A stretch of 64,000 nucleotides of DNA from an uncultured Cyclobacteriaceae bacterium (GCA_937146645.1 CAKZRQ010000023.1:1-64000), one strand, 5' to 3'; positions 34,264 to 43,713 are shown, counted from the first letter of the stretch. Notes: a model not told the origin generated them from the sequence alone. Program-made: numbers and translations.

Positions 34264-35199
34264 TTACTTCTTAGAAAATTCGAAAAGCTTCCTTTTCTCT
34301 TCTTTATTCAAGGATTCGTATCCTCTATCCGCAATTTTATCCAGAATTCTATCAATTTCCTCCTGACTAGCTTCTTCCGAACTTTTGGCTTTAGCTTCTG
34401 TTTTGGTCTTCTTTGAGGATTTTTTAAAAGATTCACCGGAGTTATTGGATCGCCTATAAGTCACTTTAACTCCCTTCTTTCTACCTGAAAAAAGGTCTTC
34501 AAAAAAGATTCCGACTTTTTGAACAGGTATTCCCAAATCTAGTCCTTTTCGAAGCTGAGTAACGTACAAGAATCCCATCAATGCGCCCCCAAGGTGCGCT
34601 AATTCTCCTCCTGCATTCGCACCTGCTGTATTAGCAAAAGAAACGATTACATAGAAAATGGCGATGTACTTTATTTTTACCGGGCCAATTAAGATTAGGA
34701 AGAAGGTAGTGTTAGGACTAAGGGTGGCTGCCGCTACTACGATGGCAAATACTCCAGCACTAGCTCCAAGCATTAAGGAGCTGTTAACAGCGTCGCTGAA
34801 ATAAGGGGCTATATTATAGATCAAGACATAAAAGGCTGCACCAGCTAAACCACCTAAGATGTAAATATTTGCAAGTTTCCTACTTCCTAAAAACTGATGG
34901 ACAAGCTGTCCAAACCAGAAAAGGAAGAGCATATTAAAGAGAATATGGAAGAAACCTTCGTGCATAAACATGTAGGTAAATGCACTCCATGGCTGTAGGA
35001 TGAACCTGGTAACCGATGCTGGCATCATGAAATAAGAGATGCCTTGGCCATAAATATCCCCTAAGCCCCCTATGGTGAGAAACACCCTTATGACCATTAG
35101 AGCCAGGAAAACCAATAGATTTATTGCAATAAGCTTGTAAAGGCTATTGTCCGAATGCCTGAAGGCGTTTCTTAAATTGTCCCAAAAATTTCCGTACAT
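34264..35199 (-). CDS. Rhomboid family intramembrane serine protease with charged C-terminal tail
   Basis: A 311-residue membrane protein with six core segments. The catalytic Ser is Ser147 in GASAG, and His202 in AHLGGALMG pairs with it; HEGFFHILFNM at about 80-90 is the conserved loop-helix. Residues about 225-311 form a hydrophilic tail rich in Lys and Ser, then a helical segment (EEIDRILDKIADRGYESL) found at the end of many Bacteroidota rhomboids. It follows a second rhomboid gene by 1 nt, both downstream of mutL. It cleaves membrane proteins within or near the bilayer; substrates are unknown. Confidence 0.9.
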   Translation of the reverse strand: MYGNFWDNLRNAFRHSDNSLYKLIAINLLVFLALMVIRVFLTIGGLGDIYGQGISYFMMPASVTRFILQPWSAFTYMFMHEGFFHILFNMLFLFWFGQLVHQFLGSRKLANIYILGGLAGAAFYVLIYNIAPYFSDAVNSSLMLGASAGVFAIVVAAATLSPNTTFFLILIGPVKIKYIAIFYVIVSFANTAGANAGGELAHLGGALMGFLYVTQLRKGLDLGIPVQKVGIFFEDLFSGRKKGVKVTYRRSNNSGESFKKSSKKTKTEAKAKSSEEASQEEIDRILDKIADRGYESLNKEEKRKLFEFSKK

Positions 35200-35200
35200 C

Positions 35201-35992
35201 CTAGTAGAAACTATTGCGTTGTTTTTTCCATCGATAGACGAGAATAGCCCCGATAACTAATCCACTTAAATGCGCGAAATGTGCCACATTATCCATGGGG
35301 TTATTTACAAATACGTTGTAAATGGTGTAGAGACTATAAAAAAGCACTAAATACTTTGCCTTGACTGGCATAGGAGGAAACAGCAGGAAGAGCTGAGTGT
35401 TTGGGAAAAGCATTGCAAATGCAATCAAAACTCCAAATAATGCTCCAGACGCTCCAACCATTGGGATGTTACTCTGAATTCTAAAAATTGCTTCCAGTGT
35501 TTGGTTTGCTCTTTGGATATAAACCTGATCATTTGGGTTTCTGCTGTAATCATCCACAAAGTTGAAAATAGCTGGATCAAAATAACCACGATTATCCAGG
35601 ACGAGTCTGTTAAAAGCTTCAGGGTCTGGATTGGCTTGGAAGGATTCGATTTTATTTTCCAAAGAGTTTACTCTGTAGGAATTGTATCCAGAATAAAGAA
35701 CACCCGAACCTACTCCACATACCATCCAAAGCGTAAGGAGCTTTTTTGGACCGAGAAATTGCTCCAGTAATGGACCGAAAATTAGAAGCCCAAACATATT
35801 TCCGAAGAGGTGCCAGAAATCAGCATGCATAAACATGTATGTCAAAAACTGGAATGGCTGGAAGTATTGGCTATTGATGTAATAGAGGGCAAACCAATCG
35901 TTCAATCTTGGAAATAGAAATGCACTAACCACATATAGTACAATGTTGACTAATAGCAGATTTTGAACAACGGGGGTTATATTTCTAAACAT
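35201..35992 (-). CDS. Rhomboid family intramembrane serine protease with long inserted loop
   Basis: A 263-residue membrane protein. Catalytic Ser182 lies in GASGALFG and His241 in AHLSGL; HADFWHLFGNM at about 56-66 is the conserved N-terminal motif. Between the second/third helix (ending near residue 101) and the catalytic helix (beginning near 177) there is an insert of about 75 charged residues not found in the neighbouring rhomboid. The insert would lie on the side of the active site. It is 2 nt downstream of mutL and 1 nt upstream of the other rhomboid. Confidence 0.9.
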   Translation of the reverse strand: MFRNITPVVQNLLLVNIVLYVVSAFLFPRLNDWFALYYINSQYFQPFQFLTYMFMHADFWHLFGNMFGLLIFGPLLEQFLGPKKLLTLWMVCGVGSGVLYSGYNSYRVNSLENKIESFQANPDPEAFNRLVLDNRGYFDPAIFNFVDDYSRNPNDQVYIQRANQTLEAIFRIQSNIPMVGASGALFGVLIAFAMLFPNTQLFLLFPPMPVKAKYLVLFYSLYTIYNVFVNNPMDNVAHFAHLSGLVIGAILVYRWKKQRNSFY

Positions 35993-35994
35993 AG

Positions 35995-37827
35995 TTATTT
36001 ACCAAAGAAAGAGTGGATGCTGGAAAGGTCTAATTTGACAAAGGTTTTATTTCCAGTAAGGCCATAGTTTGGATTTTGGCAGGCGAACAATTGTCCAACG
36101 ATCAGTTCCATTTCCTGTCCACTAAGCTTTTGTCCCCTTTTAAGTGAAGCTCTTCTAGCTAATGATCTAGCAAGATTTTCTCTACTGTCCAGGGAGAGTT
36201 CGTTCTTAAAGTTTTTATACTGTTCGACAAGGCTTTCAAAAAGCTCTTTTTCATTTTTGACTTCAATATCTGCGGGTACTCCTTGAATCAAAAATGCACT
36301 TTTTCCAAACTCTTCAATCTGAAAGCCCAAACTAGTCAATTCAGTCTTGATGTCATTGACTAACTGAAAATCGCTGGAACTTAGTTCAACGACAGGTGGA
36401 AAAAGACATTGCTGAGAAGGTCCTTGAGCAGTTTGAAGTAGGTTCTGATAGCGCTCGTAAAGAATTCTTTCATGAGCTGTCTGTTGATCAATGATGATAA
36501 ATCCAGATGAAAACTGAGCGACTATATAATTGAGTTCTACCTGAAATGTGGCTCCTGTACTTTCCTGAGCTTGTTCTGAGCCATGCTCCGTTTGTTCCAT
36601 GGCGCGGCTAGGGAAAGTCAAAACCTCCAAATCTTCTTCTTTTTGAGTTTCTATTTTTCCATCCTTTGATCCTACGTCAAAGAGCTTTTCCCAACCTGAT
36701 GGATTAGCTTTTTTGTATTCAGGAGTATTGAAACTTCGATAGCTATATTCATTACTGACTTGCTCCCTTTTTTCAGTGTCCTGATCCCATTTATCCTGAA
36801 AGTTCACATCGATAGAAAAATCCAGAGAAGGAACGACGTGATGAGCACCTAAAGCTTGTTTTACAGAAGACCGAAGGACAGCATAAACTGTTCGCTCGTC
36901 ATCAAATTTTATCTCTGTCTTGGTAGGATGGACATTGATATCGATATGCGAGGGGTCAATTTCCAGAAAGAGCACGTAGAATGGATGCTGATCTGGCTGA
37001 ATAAGGCCCTCAAAAGCTGTATTTACCGCATGATGAAGATAGCTGCTCTTGATGAATCGGTTATTCACAAAGAAAAACTGTTCTCCTCGAGTTTTCTTAG
37101 CATTTTCTGGTTTTCCGATGTATCCTCTGACTTTGAGATGAGGCGTGTTCTCTTCTGCAGGAATCAGTTTATCCTGATAATTCTTGCCAAATATGCCTAC
37201 AATTCTTTGACTTAACTTTCCGGGAGTCAGACGATATATTTCCATGTCATTTTGCATCATGGAAAAAGAAATCTCAGGATAGGATAGTGCTACACGTTGG
37301 AATTCATCCACCAAATGCCGCATTTCCACTGGATTCGATTTTAAGAAATTACGTCTTGCAGGAACATTGAAAAAGAGATTCTTCATGGACACAGAAGTGC
37401 CATTTTTGGCAGCTATGGGTTCTTGCTTTTTTAATTCAGATCCTTCGATTTGAATAAGTGTACCAAGGTCATCATTTGTGGCTTTAGTTTTCAGTTCAAC
37501 CTGAGAGACAGCTGCGATTGATGCCAAGGCTTCTCCACGAAAGCCAAAAGTTTTTATTGAAAAAAGATCTTTGCTTTCTTTAATCTTTGAGGTTGCATGA
37601 CGCTCAAAGCTCATCCTTGCATCCACATCAGACATTCCACGCCCATTATCAATCACCTGAATGAGCTGTTTTCCTGCGTCCTTTATAATTACCTGGATTT
37701 TGGTCGCCCCAGCGTCTACAGCATTTTCCAAGAGCTCTTTTAATGCCGATGCTGGCCTTTGAACCACTTCACCAGCGGCGATTTGATTTGCAATGGCATC
37801 CGGTAATAGTTGGATGATATTGCTCAT
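35995..37827 (-). CDS. mutL: DNA mismatch repair protein MutL
   Basis: A 610-residue GHKL ATPase. N-terminal motifs are complete: ELLENAVDAGA at about 31-41, DNGRGM at 60-65, FGFRGEALASI near 94-104. The N-terminal half couples MutS mismatch recognition to strand incision. In the C-terminal domain the endonuclease motif reads DQQTAHERILYE at about 447-458, a variant of DQHAxxExxxxE, and the later CPHGRP motif is replaced by CQNPNYGLTGN. Whether it still nicks DNA cannot be told from this. It overlaps the upstream small membrane protein gene by 4 nt and is followed by two rhomboid genes, an unusual operon content. Confidence 0.95.
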   Translation of the reverse strand: MSNIIQLLPDAIANQIAAGEVVQRPASALKELLENAVDAGATKIQVIIKDAGKQLIQVIDNGRGMSDVDARMSFERHATSKIKESKDLFSIKTFGFRGEALASIAAVSQVELKTKATNDDLGTLIQIEGSELKKQEPIAAKNGTSVSMKNLFFNVPARRNFLKSNPVEMRHLVDEFQRVALSYPEISFSMMQNDMEIYRLTPGKLSQRIVGIFGKNYQDKLIPAEENTPHLKVRGYIGKPENAKKTRGEQFFFVNNRFIKSSYLHHAVNTAFEGLIQPDQHPFYVLFLEIDPSHIDINVHPTKTEIKFDDERTVYAVLRSSVKQALGAHHVVPSLDFSIDVNFQDKWDQDTEKREQVSNEYSYRSFNTPEYKKANPSGWEKLFDVGSKDGKIETQKEEDLEVLTFPSRAMEQTEHGSEQAQESTGATFQVELNYIVAQFSSGFIIIDQQTAHERILYERYQNLLQTAQGPSQQCLFPPVVELSSSDFQLVNDIKTELTSLGFQIEEFGKSAFLIQGVPADIEVKNEKELFESLVEQYKNFKNELSLDSRENLARSLARRASLKRGQKLSGQEMELIVGQLFACQNPNYGLTGNKTFVKLDLSSIHSFFGK

Positions 37828-38225
37828 CTAGTGTTTTTGGGTTTCAATCTGAAGAAAGAATAAATAGCTCCAATCAAAAGGGCTGTATAACCCATGATCT
37901 CAAATACGACAGGACCAAGGTAGATATATCCAAATAGTGATCCCACAAGGAATAGGATGATCATGGTCCTGATCATCGCAGTAGACGAAAAAGGGTTTTT
38001 ACTTCGTTCTTTTATACCACCTCGGTAATTGGCAAATGAACCTCTGATTGAGCTTTCATACTCAGAGGATTCATCATCCGATTTGTCAAGAAGACCTTGT
38101 GCTTCAAGATCTTTTTTGATCTGGGATGTTCTTTGCTCAATTTCCTCTTTCACAGGATCATAATACCGAGGTTTAATATCGAACCTCATGGGAGAATTAG
38201 TGCGAAAGATGGATGGAAACTTCAT
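37824..38225 (-). CDS. Small membrane protein upstream of mutL
   Basis: A 133-residue protein with a hydrophilic N-terminal part (about 1-85, with a run of acidic and Ser residues) and two hydrophobic segments at about 87-104 and 108-125, ending RLKPKNTR. It is translationally coupled to mutL by an ATGA overlap, which supports it as a real gene. Not recognised beyond that; function unknown. Confidence 0.75.
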   Translation of the reverse strand: MKFPSIFRTNSPMRFDIKPRYYDPVKEEIEQRTSQIKKDLEAQGLLDKSDDESSEYESSIRGSFANYRGGIKERSKNPFSSTAMIRTMIILFLVGSLFGYIYLGPVVFEIMGYTALLIGAIYSFFRLKPKNTR

Positions 38226-38470
38226 TTGCCGTTTTTTTCTTCAGGGTCGATTTTGCCGAGCAATTCAAACCCTAAAAACTCAAGCCTGGAACTTAAAACC
38301 AGACATCATAAATATACTTTATTTAACCCCTTTTCTCATTCAATGTTGCCCTATCTTTTTTAACTTAGTTAAAATGCGAAAAGCGGCTTTGAAAAACCGT
38401 TTTGATGGGTTTGTGACGAACGAGGGATTAAATTTATTTGAAAATAAACGGATAAAAAACTTTTGTTGAA

Positions 38471-41425
38471 ATGAGAATAGGATTAGTGCGTGGAATGACG
38501 ATTGCTTTGCTGGCATTTATTTTTTCTGCAAGTCAGGTGGAGCGAAAGGATTCTGTTTTTGATCCTCTTAAATCCTTATCCCCAATTGATCAAGAAGTCT
38601 GGGTTGATTCTACGCTAAAAAGCATGGATTTCGATCAACAGTTGGGTCAGCTTTTTATGGTGGCAGCCTATTCGAACAAAGGAGAAGCGCATGTCAATGC
38701 TATCCGAAAACTAGTGAAAGAAGAGAATCTTGGCGGTTTAATTTTCTTTCAAGGTGGCCCAGCTCGACAAGCCAGACTAACCAATTTATATCAAGCTGAA
38801 GCCAAAACCCCACTTTTAATTGCTATGGACGCAGAGTGGGGGTTGGGAATGCGTTTTGATTCCATTCCAGATTTTCCGAAAGCGATGACACTTGGAGCCA
38901 TTCAGGATGAAAGCCTTATCTACCAAATGGGAGAAGAGATGGCCCGACAGTTTAAGGAGATAGGTATGCATATCAATTTTGGTCCGGTTGTCGATGTGAA
39001 TTCCAATCCTAATAACCCGGTTATAGGATATCGGGCTTTTGGTGAAAATCCGGAGCAGGTCGCCTCGAAAGGAATAGCTTACGTGAAGGGCCTACAGGAC
39101 AATGGAGTCATTGCAAATGCTAAGCATTTCCCGGGACATGGGGATACACAAACGGACAGTCATTATTCATTACCCGTCATTAAACATTCAAAAGAAAGAA
39201 TTGAGACCGTAGATCTATATCCCTACCAGCAGCTATTTAAGGAAAATTTAATGTCAGTGATGGTTGCTCATCTGAACATTCCAAGCTTGGATAATGGATC
39301 TGGGAGGCCTACAAGCTTGAGCAAACCTGTTGTGACGGATTTATTACAACAGAAAATGGGGTTTGAGGGATTGATTTTTACAGATGCGCTGAATATGAAA
39401 GGGGTAGCTGATAAGTTCCCGCCTGGTGTTGTGGATGTGGAGGCGCTTGTCGCAGGCAATGACGTACTTCTTTACTCTATGAACGTCCCTAGGGCAAAAC
39501 AGGAAATAAAGAAGGCAATCGAAGAAGGTAGAATTTCTAAAGCTGAGGTATTGCGAAGAGTAAGAAAGATTCTCAAGGCGAAGTACTGGGTTGGGCTAAA
39601 TGAAAAGAAGTCCATTAGTACTGAGGAGCTGGCAGCCAGAATATATACTCCCAAAACTGAAGCCCTGATAGAAGAGCTGTATGCTGGAGCCATTACTCTC
39701 GCTTCCAACAAGGGTAATATTCTACCATTCAAGCAACTGGACTTGAAGAATTTTGCAAGTCTGACGATTGGCGGAAATGGAGGTGAATTCACGAGCTATC
39801 TTGATAAGTATGCCGATTTTGATCATTTCTCAGTAAAAAAGGGAGCTGGAGCTTCCTCTAATCAGAGTTTGATTAAGAAGCTGGATAACCATGATGTGGT
39901 AGTGGTTGGAGTGATGGGGATAAGTAACAGCCCCAGAAGAAATTTTGGGGTTTCTGAGTCAGATGCTGATCTAATTCGTGAGCTTCAAAAAACACATAAG
40001 GTGATTACCGTTCTTTTTGGAAATGCCTATTCGGCACAATACTTCGAAGATGCAGAACAGTTAGTCTTAGCTTACGAAAACAATAAGTTTACAAGAAGCT
40101 TGGTGCCGCAGATTTTGTTTGGAGGTAGACCTGCCCAAGGCATTCTTCCCGTGACTGTCAGTGAAAATATGGTTCAGGGAATTGGAGGTTATTTAGGAGA
40201 TATGAATCGACTTGCCTTTGCGAAGCCAGAGACCGTAGGTATGAGTTCGGAGAAGCTGGATAAGATTGATGAGGTCGCCAAGAAGATGATTAGGATCCAG
40301 GCATCACCCGGGGCACATGTACTTGTCGCTAAAGAGGGTAAGGTAATTTTTGAAAGATCTTATGGTCAGCAGGAATATAAGAACTCCCCAAAGATATCCT
40401 CTGAAACCGTTTGGGATCTTGCCTCAATTACCAAAGTTCTAGCCACTACCCAAGCAGTGATGTTTTTGGTGAGTCGGGGAGAACTGGACATGAGTAAAAC
40501 TCTTGGAGATTATTTACCAGAGCTAAGAGGTACGAATAAGGCCAATATGATTTTGAGTGACGTGATGGCTCACGAGGCCGGCTTAAAGGCTTACATTCCT
40601 CACTATGCGAAGACCGTTAAAGACGGAAATTGGAAAAGAGATTATTATCAAGAGAATTCAGTCCCTGGTTTCTCCCAACCAGTTTCAAATCGGATGTATG
40701 GGGCAGATTTCTTAAGAGATAGTATTTGGACTTGGACAGTAGATTCCGAATTGAACTATAAGCCTAGGGGAGCGAGAAAGCATCGATACCGTTATTCCGA
40801 CCTTACTATGTACTTTATGCAGGCAGTTGTTGAGAAGGTAGTGAATCAACCTATGGATGAGTTTTTAGATCAAAATGTCTATAGTCCACTTGGACTAACG
40901 ACCATGACTTTTAACCCTCATAAGAAAATACCCCTCGAGCAAATTGCTCCAACTGAAGATGATGTGGTATTTCGAAAGAGGCAAGTGAGAGGATATGTTC
41001 ATGATCCGGGTGCTGCAATGTACGGTGGTGTAGCTGGGCATGCTGGGTTATTTGGTAAGGGCATGGACTTGGCAGTAATGATGCAAATGATGCTGAATAA
41101 AGGGTACTATGGAGATGTTTATCTAATGCGTCCTGGAGTGATTTCTACGTTCACGAAACGACAGTCTACCCAAAGCCGGAGAGGTTGGGGCTGGGATAAA
41201 CCTAAGCCTGAAAAAGATGACGGCGGATCTGCTGGAGATCTCGCCCCAAAAAGTACCTTCGGCCATACAGGTTTTACGGGTACATGTACCTGGGCTGATC
41301 CAGAAAATGAATTGATCTATATTTTTCTCTCCAATAGGGTTTACCCTGATGGAAACAATAAAAGGTTGCTACGTGAGGAAATTCGTACAGAAATCCATGA
41401 CCTCGTTTATGAGGCCATGGAGTAA
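38471..41425 (+). CDS. Fusion of GH3 beta-N-acetylglucosaminidase (NagZ-like) and class C beta-lactamase-like serine hydrolase
   Basis: A 984-residue exported protein (signal segment about 1-21). Residues about 40-380 form a GH3 catalytic domain with KHFPGHGD near 218-225 (catalytic His in NagZ-type enzymes) and the nucleophile Asp in FTDALNMKG. A GH3 C-terminal-like segment follows to about 580. The rest is a beta-lactamase/penicillin-binding fold with SITK near 653 (Ser nucleophile, Lys), YSDL as the second motif and GHTGFTGT as the third. The combination suggests work on peptidoglycan or its fragments: removing GlcNAc and acting on the peptide part. The exact second activity is unknown. 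Confidence 0.9.
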   Translation: MRIGLVRGMTIALLAFIFSASQVERKDSVFDPLKSLSPIDQEVWVDSTLKSMDFDQQLGQLFMVAAYSNKGEAHVNAIRKLVKEENLGGLIFFQGGPARQARLTNLYQAEAKTPLLIAMDAEWGLGMRFDSIPDFPKAMTLGAIQDESLIYQMGEEMARQFKEIGMHINFGPVVDVNSNPNNPVIGYRAFGENPEQVASKGIAYVKGLQDNGVIANAKHFPGHGDTQTDSHYSLPVIKHSKERIETVDLYPYQQLFKENLMSVMVAHLNIPSLDNGSGRPTSLSKPVVTDLLQQKMGFEGLIFTDALNMKGVADKFPPGVVDVEALVAGNDVLLYSMNVPRAKQEIKKAIEEGRISKAEVLRRVRKILKAKYWVGLNEKKSISTEELAARIYTPKTEALIEELYAGAITLASNKGNILPFKQLDLKNFASLTIGGNGGEFTSYLDKYADFDHFSVKKGAGASSNQSLIKKLDNHDVVVVGVMGISNSPRRNFGVSESDADLIRELQKTHKVITVLFGNAYSAQYFEDAEQLVLAYENNKFTRSLVPQILFGGRPAQGILPVTVSENMVQGIGGYLGDMNRLAFAKPETVGMSSEKLDKIDEVAKKMIRIQASPGAHVLVAKEGKVIFERSYGQQEYKNSPKISSETVWDLASITKVLATTQAVMFLVSRGELDMSKTLGDYLPELRGTNKANMILSDVMAHEAGLKAYIPHYAKTVKDGNWKRDYYQENSVPGFSQPVSNRMYGADFLRDSIWTWTVDSELNYKPRGARKHRYRYSDLTMYFMQAVVEKVVNQPMDEFLDQNVYSPLGLTTMTFNPHKKIPLEQIAPTEDDVVFRKRQVRGYVHDPGAAMYGGVAGHAGLFGKGMDLAVMMQMMLNKGYYGDVYLMRPGVISTFTKRQSTQSRRGWGWDKPKPEKDDGGSAGDLAPKSTFGHTGFTGTCTWADPENELIYIFLSNRVYPDGNNKRLLREEIRTEIHDLVYEAME

Positions 41426-41437
41426 GTAACATCCGAT

Positions 41438-42583
41438 TTATTTTTTTAAGATTTCTCTTGAAATCACGAGTTTTTGGATCTCCGAAGTTCCTTCGCCTAT
41501 TGTGCAAAGCTTGGCATCACGGTAGTACTTTTCAACCGGATAATCCTTGGTAAATCCGTAGCCACCAAAAATCTGTACTGCTTCATTAGAAACTGAAACC
41601 GAAACTTCCGATGCATAATACTTGGCCTGAGCTCCTGCAAGGGTTACTTTTTCTCCTCTATTTTTTAAATCGGCAGCTTTAAAAGTCAAAAGGCTTGCGG
41701 CTTCTACTTGGGTAGCCATGTCTGCCAGTTTAAAGGAGATACCCTGGAATTTAGAAATCGGCTGATTGAATTGATGCCTTTCTTTAGAGTATTGGATGGA
41801 TGCTTCTAGTGCTCCTTCAGCTATTCCCAGTGACAGGGCAGCAATTGATATTCTGCCTCCATCCAGTATCTTCATCGATTGGATGAACCCTTCACCAATT
41901 TCACCTAGAACCTGACTCTCATGAACCTTACAATCTGTGAAAATCATCTCCGCTGTTTCTGAGCAACGCATCCCCAGTTTATCTTCTTTCCGACCTCCCT
42001 CGAATCCAGGAGTACCTCTCTCGATCACAAAGGCTGTCATTCCATGTGAATCTCCCACCTCTCCAGTTCTCGCAATTACCACGGCTATATCTCCAGAAAC
42101 ACCATGGGTAATAAAATTCTTCGCACCATTTAGAATCCAGTAATCACCTTCTTTTTTAGCAACTGTTCGCATATTGCCGGCATCAGAACCTGTATTTGGT
42201 TCCGTCAGGCCCCAAGCTCCGAGCCATTCACAAGTAGCAAGTTTAGGCAGATATTTTTGCTTTTGTTCCTCACTCCCAAACATCAGGATATGGTTGGAAC
42301 AGAGAGAATTATGAGCTGCCATTGATAACCCGACTCCAGGATCAAGCTTGGCTAATTCACTGATGGCAGTTACATATTCAAAGTATCCAAAACCAGAGCC
42401 TCCATATTCTGTAGGGATCAAAACTCCCATAAGACCCAACTCACCTAGCTTCTTGAATAATTCCAGAGGGAAGGTCTGGTTATCGTCCCAATCATTTCTG
42501 AAAGGAGTGATTTCTTTAGCTCCAAAGTCTCTGATCATGTCAGCGATCATCCGCTGATTTTCATTTTGATCTACGTTAAACAT
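41438..42583 (-). CDS. Acyl-CoA dehydrogenase
   Basis: A 381-residue flavoenzyme. FAD and substrate motifs are clear: LTEPNTGSDAGNM near 135-147, WILNGAKNFITHG near 159-171, GGYGFTKDYPVEKYYRDAKL near 343-362 and the catalytic Glu in GEGTSEIQ near 366. It oxidises acyl-CoA to enoyl-CoA and passes electrons to ETF. The split EtfD-like proteins at 736-3002 could be the membrane acceptor. Chain length preference cannot be read. The gene stands alone, convergent with the GH3 fusion. Confidence 0.93.
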   Translation of the reverse strand: MFNVDQNENQRMIADMIRDFGAKEITPFRNDWDDNQTFPLELFKKLGELGLMGVLIPTEYGGSGFGYFEYVTAISELAKLDPGVGLSMAAHNSLCSNHILMFGSEEQKQKYLPKLATCEWLGAWGLTEPNTGSDAGNMRTVAKKEGDYWILNGAKNFITHGVSGDIAVVIARTGEVGDSHGMTAFVIERGTPGFEGGRKEDKLGMRCSETAEMIFTDCKVHESQVLGEIGEGFIQSMKILDGGRISIAALSLGIAEGALEASIQYSKERHQFNQPISKFQGISFKLADMATQVEAASLLTFKAADLKNRGEKVTLAGAQAKYYASEVSVSVSNEAVQIFGGYGFTKDYPVEKYYRDAKLCTIGEGTSEIQKLVISREILKK

Positions 42584-42840
42584 GTATTTTTATTTGGGTT
42601 TATTGATTGTAAACCTAAAGATTCACAATAAGTTTCAATGTGCCAAAACCTTGTTTTTCTATTAGAATTGGCCATTTTTGAATGTTATTTGGATTTGTTT
42701 TGTAGCTGGCTCAAATAACAAAAGTTTACTTTTTGAATTGTTTGAATCTTAGATAAATCGAGGGTTTGGGATCATTTAAAAAATTTGATGATCGGAAAAA
42801 ATAGGGCTTATGCCGTATGTTCTACCTCTTCTATGATTTC

Positions 42841-42848
42841 TAAGTTTG
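42841..42848 (+). promoter_or_regulatory. Candidate -7 promoter element
   Basis: TAAGTTTG matches TAnnTTTG, 22 nt before the GTG start of the small membrane protein at 42870. The -33 region is not clear. Confidence 0.4.
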
Positions 42849-42869
42849 ATTTAATTAACTCCTGCAATT

Positions 42870-43151
42870 GTGTTTTTTGGAATTACTTTTTTTGAATGGT
42901 CAATAATTAGCTTTCTAGCATTAATGGTGCTGTCAGGGCTTTTTTTTCTTCACTTTTTACTGATTCAGGAATTTGTCAAACAGAATAAGGCACAAAAATC
43001 AAGGATTAAAGCCATGCAGAAGCAAGTTGATATTGAGGTTAGTCGAACGATGGGTCTTAATTCTAAAAACCACCAACTTGACAGATTGAGCAAGAAGTCT
43101 GGTCTGCATATGGCTCCAAAGAATCTAGCACCTGATTTAAAATCGGAATAA
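42870..43151 (+). CDS. Small single-pass membrane protein, coupled to the next gene
   Basis: A 93-residue protein with a GTG start, one hydrophobic segment (about residues 8-31) and a Lys-rich tail. The stop TAA at 43149-43151 is 1 nt before the next start, which argues that both are translated. No family recognised. The GTG start is the only plausible one upstream of the membrane segment. The preceding 280 nt hold only the promoter candidate above. Confidence 0.5.
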   Translation: MFFGITFFEWSIISFLALMVLSGLFFLHFLLIQEFVKQNKAQKSRIKAMQKQVDIEVSRTMGLNSKNHQLDRLSKKSGLHMAPKNLAPDLKSE

Positions 43152-43152
43152 T

Positions 43153-43713
43153 TTGAATGGAACTGCATACGTCTTTTTGAATCGAAAAGGAGCAGGAGGA
43201 CTGGGGCATGTAGGCTGTGCCTTCTTACTTAGAAATGGGATGGTAAGATGCTGTTCAACTGAAAATCAAGTAGGACACCCTTTTACTTCCGCCCCTTACA
43301 AAGGATTCTGGACAGAAGACTGTTTCAATAATTTCAGCTCAATTGTAAGCGTTTTTCAACGCAGTAAAACCGTAGTGATTCCTCCAGGAGCTAAGGCTAG
43401 CAATGGATTTGATTTGGAGCCAGGGACATACCATAGTGATCCATACACTGAATGGAAAAGATTGGATGTTTCTAATGTGAACCCAGAACAAGCCACCTGG
43501 ATGATGAATAAACGGAGCCTAGAAGCTTATAGCCTGCCTGATAGAAACTGCGAGAATGATGTATACGACATACTTCATGATGAAGGAAGCGGTTATGGAA
43601 TTACCGCGAATAGTTTTGCCAGCCGCATTTATATAGGCTGGGTTCAAACTGCTTTTGGCCCCAATATGTGGTTTGACAATAATATTGGGGCCTCAGCTCA
43701 TGGATATCTCTAA
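43153..43713 (+). CDS. LRAT / permuted NlpC-P60-like protein, hypothetical
   Basis: A 186-residue protein. No ATG lies between the in-frame stop at 43138 and the conserved N-terminus, so a TTG at 43153 is the likely start. GHVGCAF at about 18-24 and NCENDVYDIL near 138-147 give the His-then-Cys order of permuted papain-like folds such as LRAT and YiiX, where the motif is NCEHFV. An aromatic NGFW-like segment (KGFWTED) lies between. No signal peptide is seen. If the fold is right it could be an acyltransferase or amidase. It is coupled to a small membrane protein and its stop touches the stop of the convergent gene. Confidence 0.65.
   Translation: MNGTAYVFLNRKGAGGLGHVGCAFLLRNGMVRCCSTENQVGHPFTSAPYKGFWTEDCFNNFSSIVSVFQRSKTVVIPPGAKASNGFDLEPGTYHSDPYTEWKRLDVSNVNPEQATWMMNKRSLEAYSLPDRNCENDVYDILHDEGSGYGITANSFASRIYIGWVQTAFGPNMWFDNNIGASAHGYL

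Noticed and set aside
38188..38469. Plus-strand open frames upstream of the GH3 fusion
   Set aside because: They overlap the start of the convincing minus-strand small membrane protein gene and show no protein-like pattern.
41438..42583. Operon of acyl-CoA dehydrogenase with the neighbouring GH3 fusion or thioesterase
   Set aside because: The first neighbour is convergent and the thioesterase lies several kb away on the other strand.
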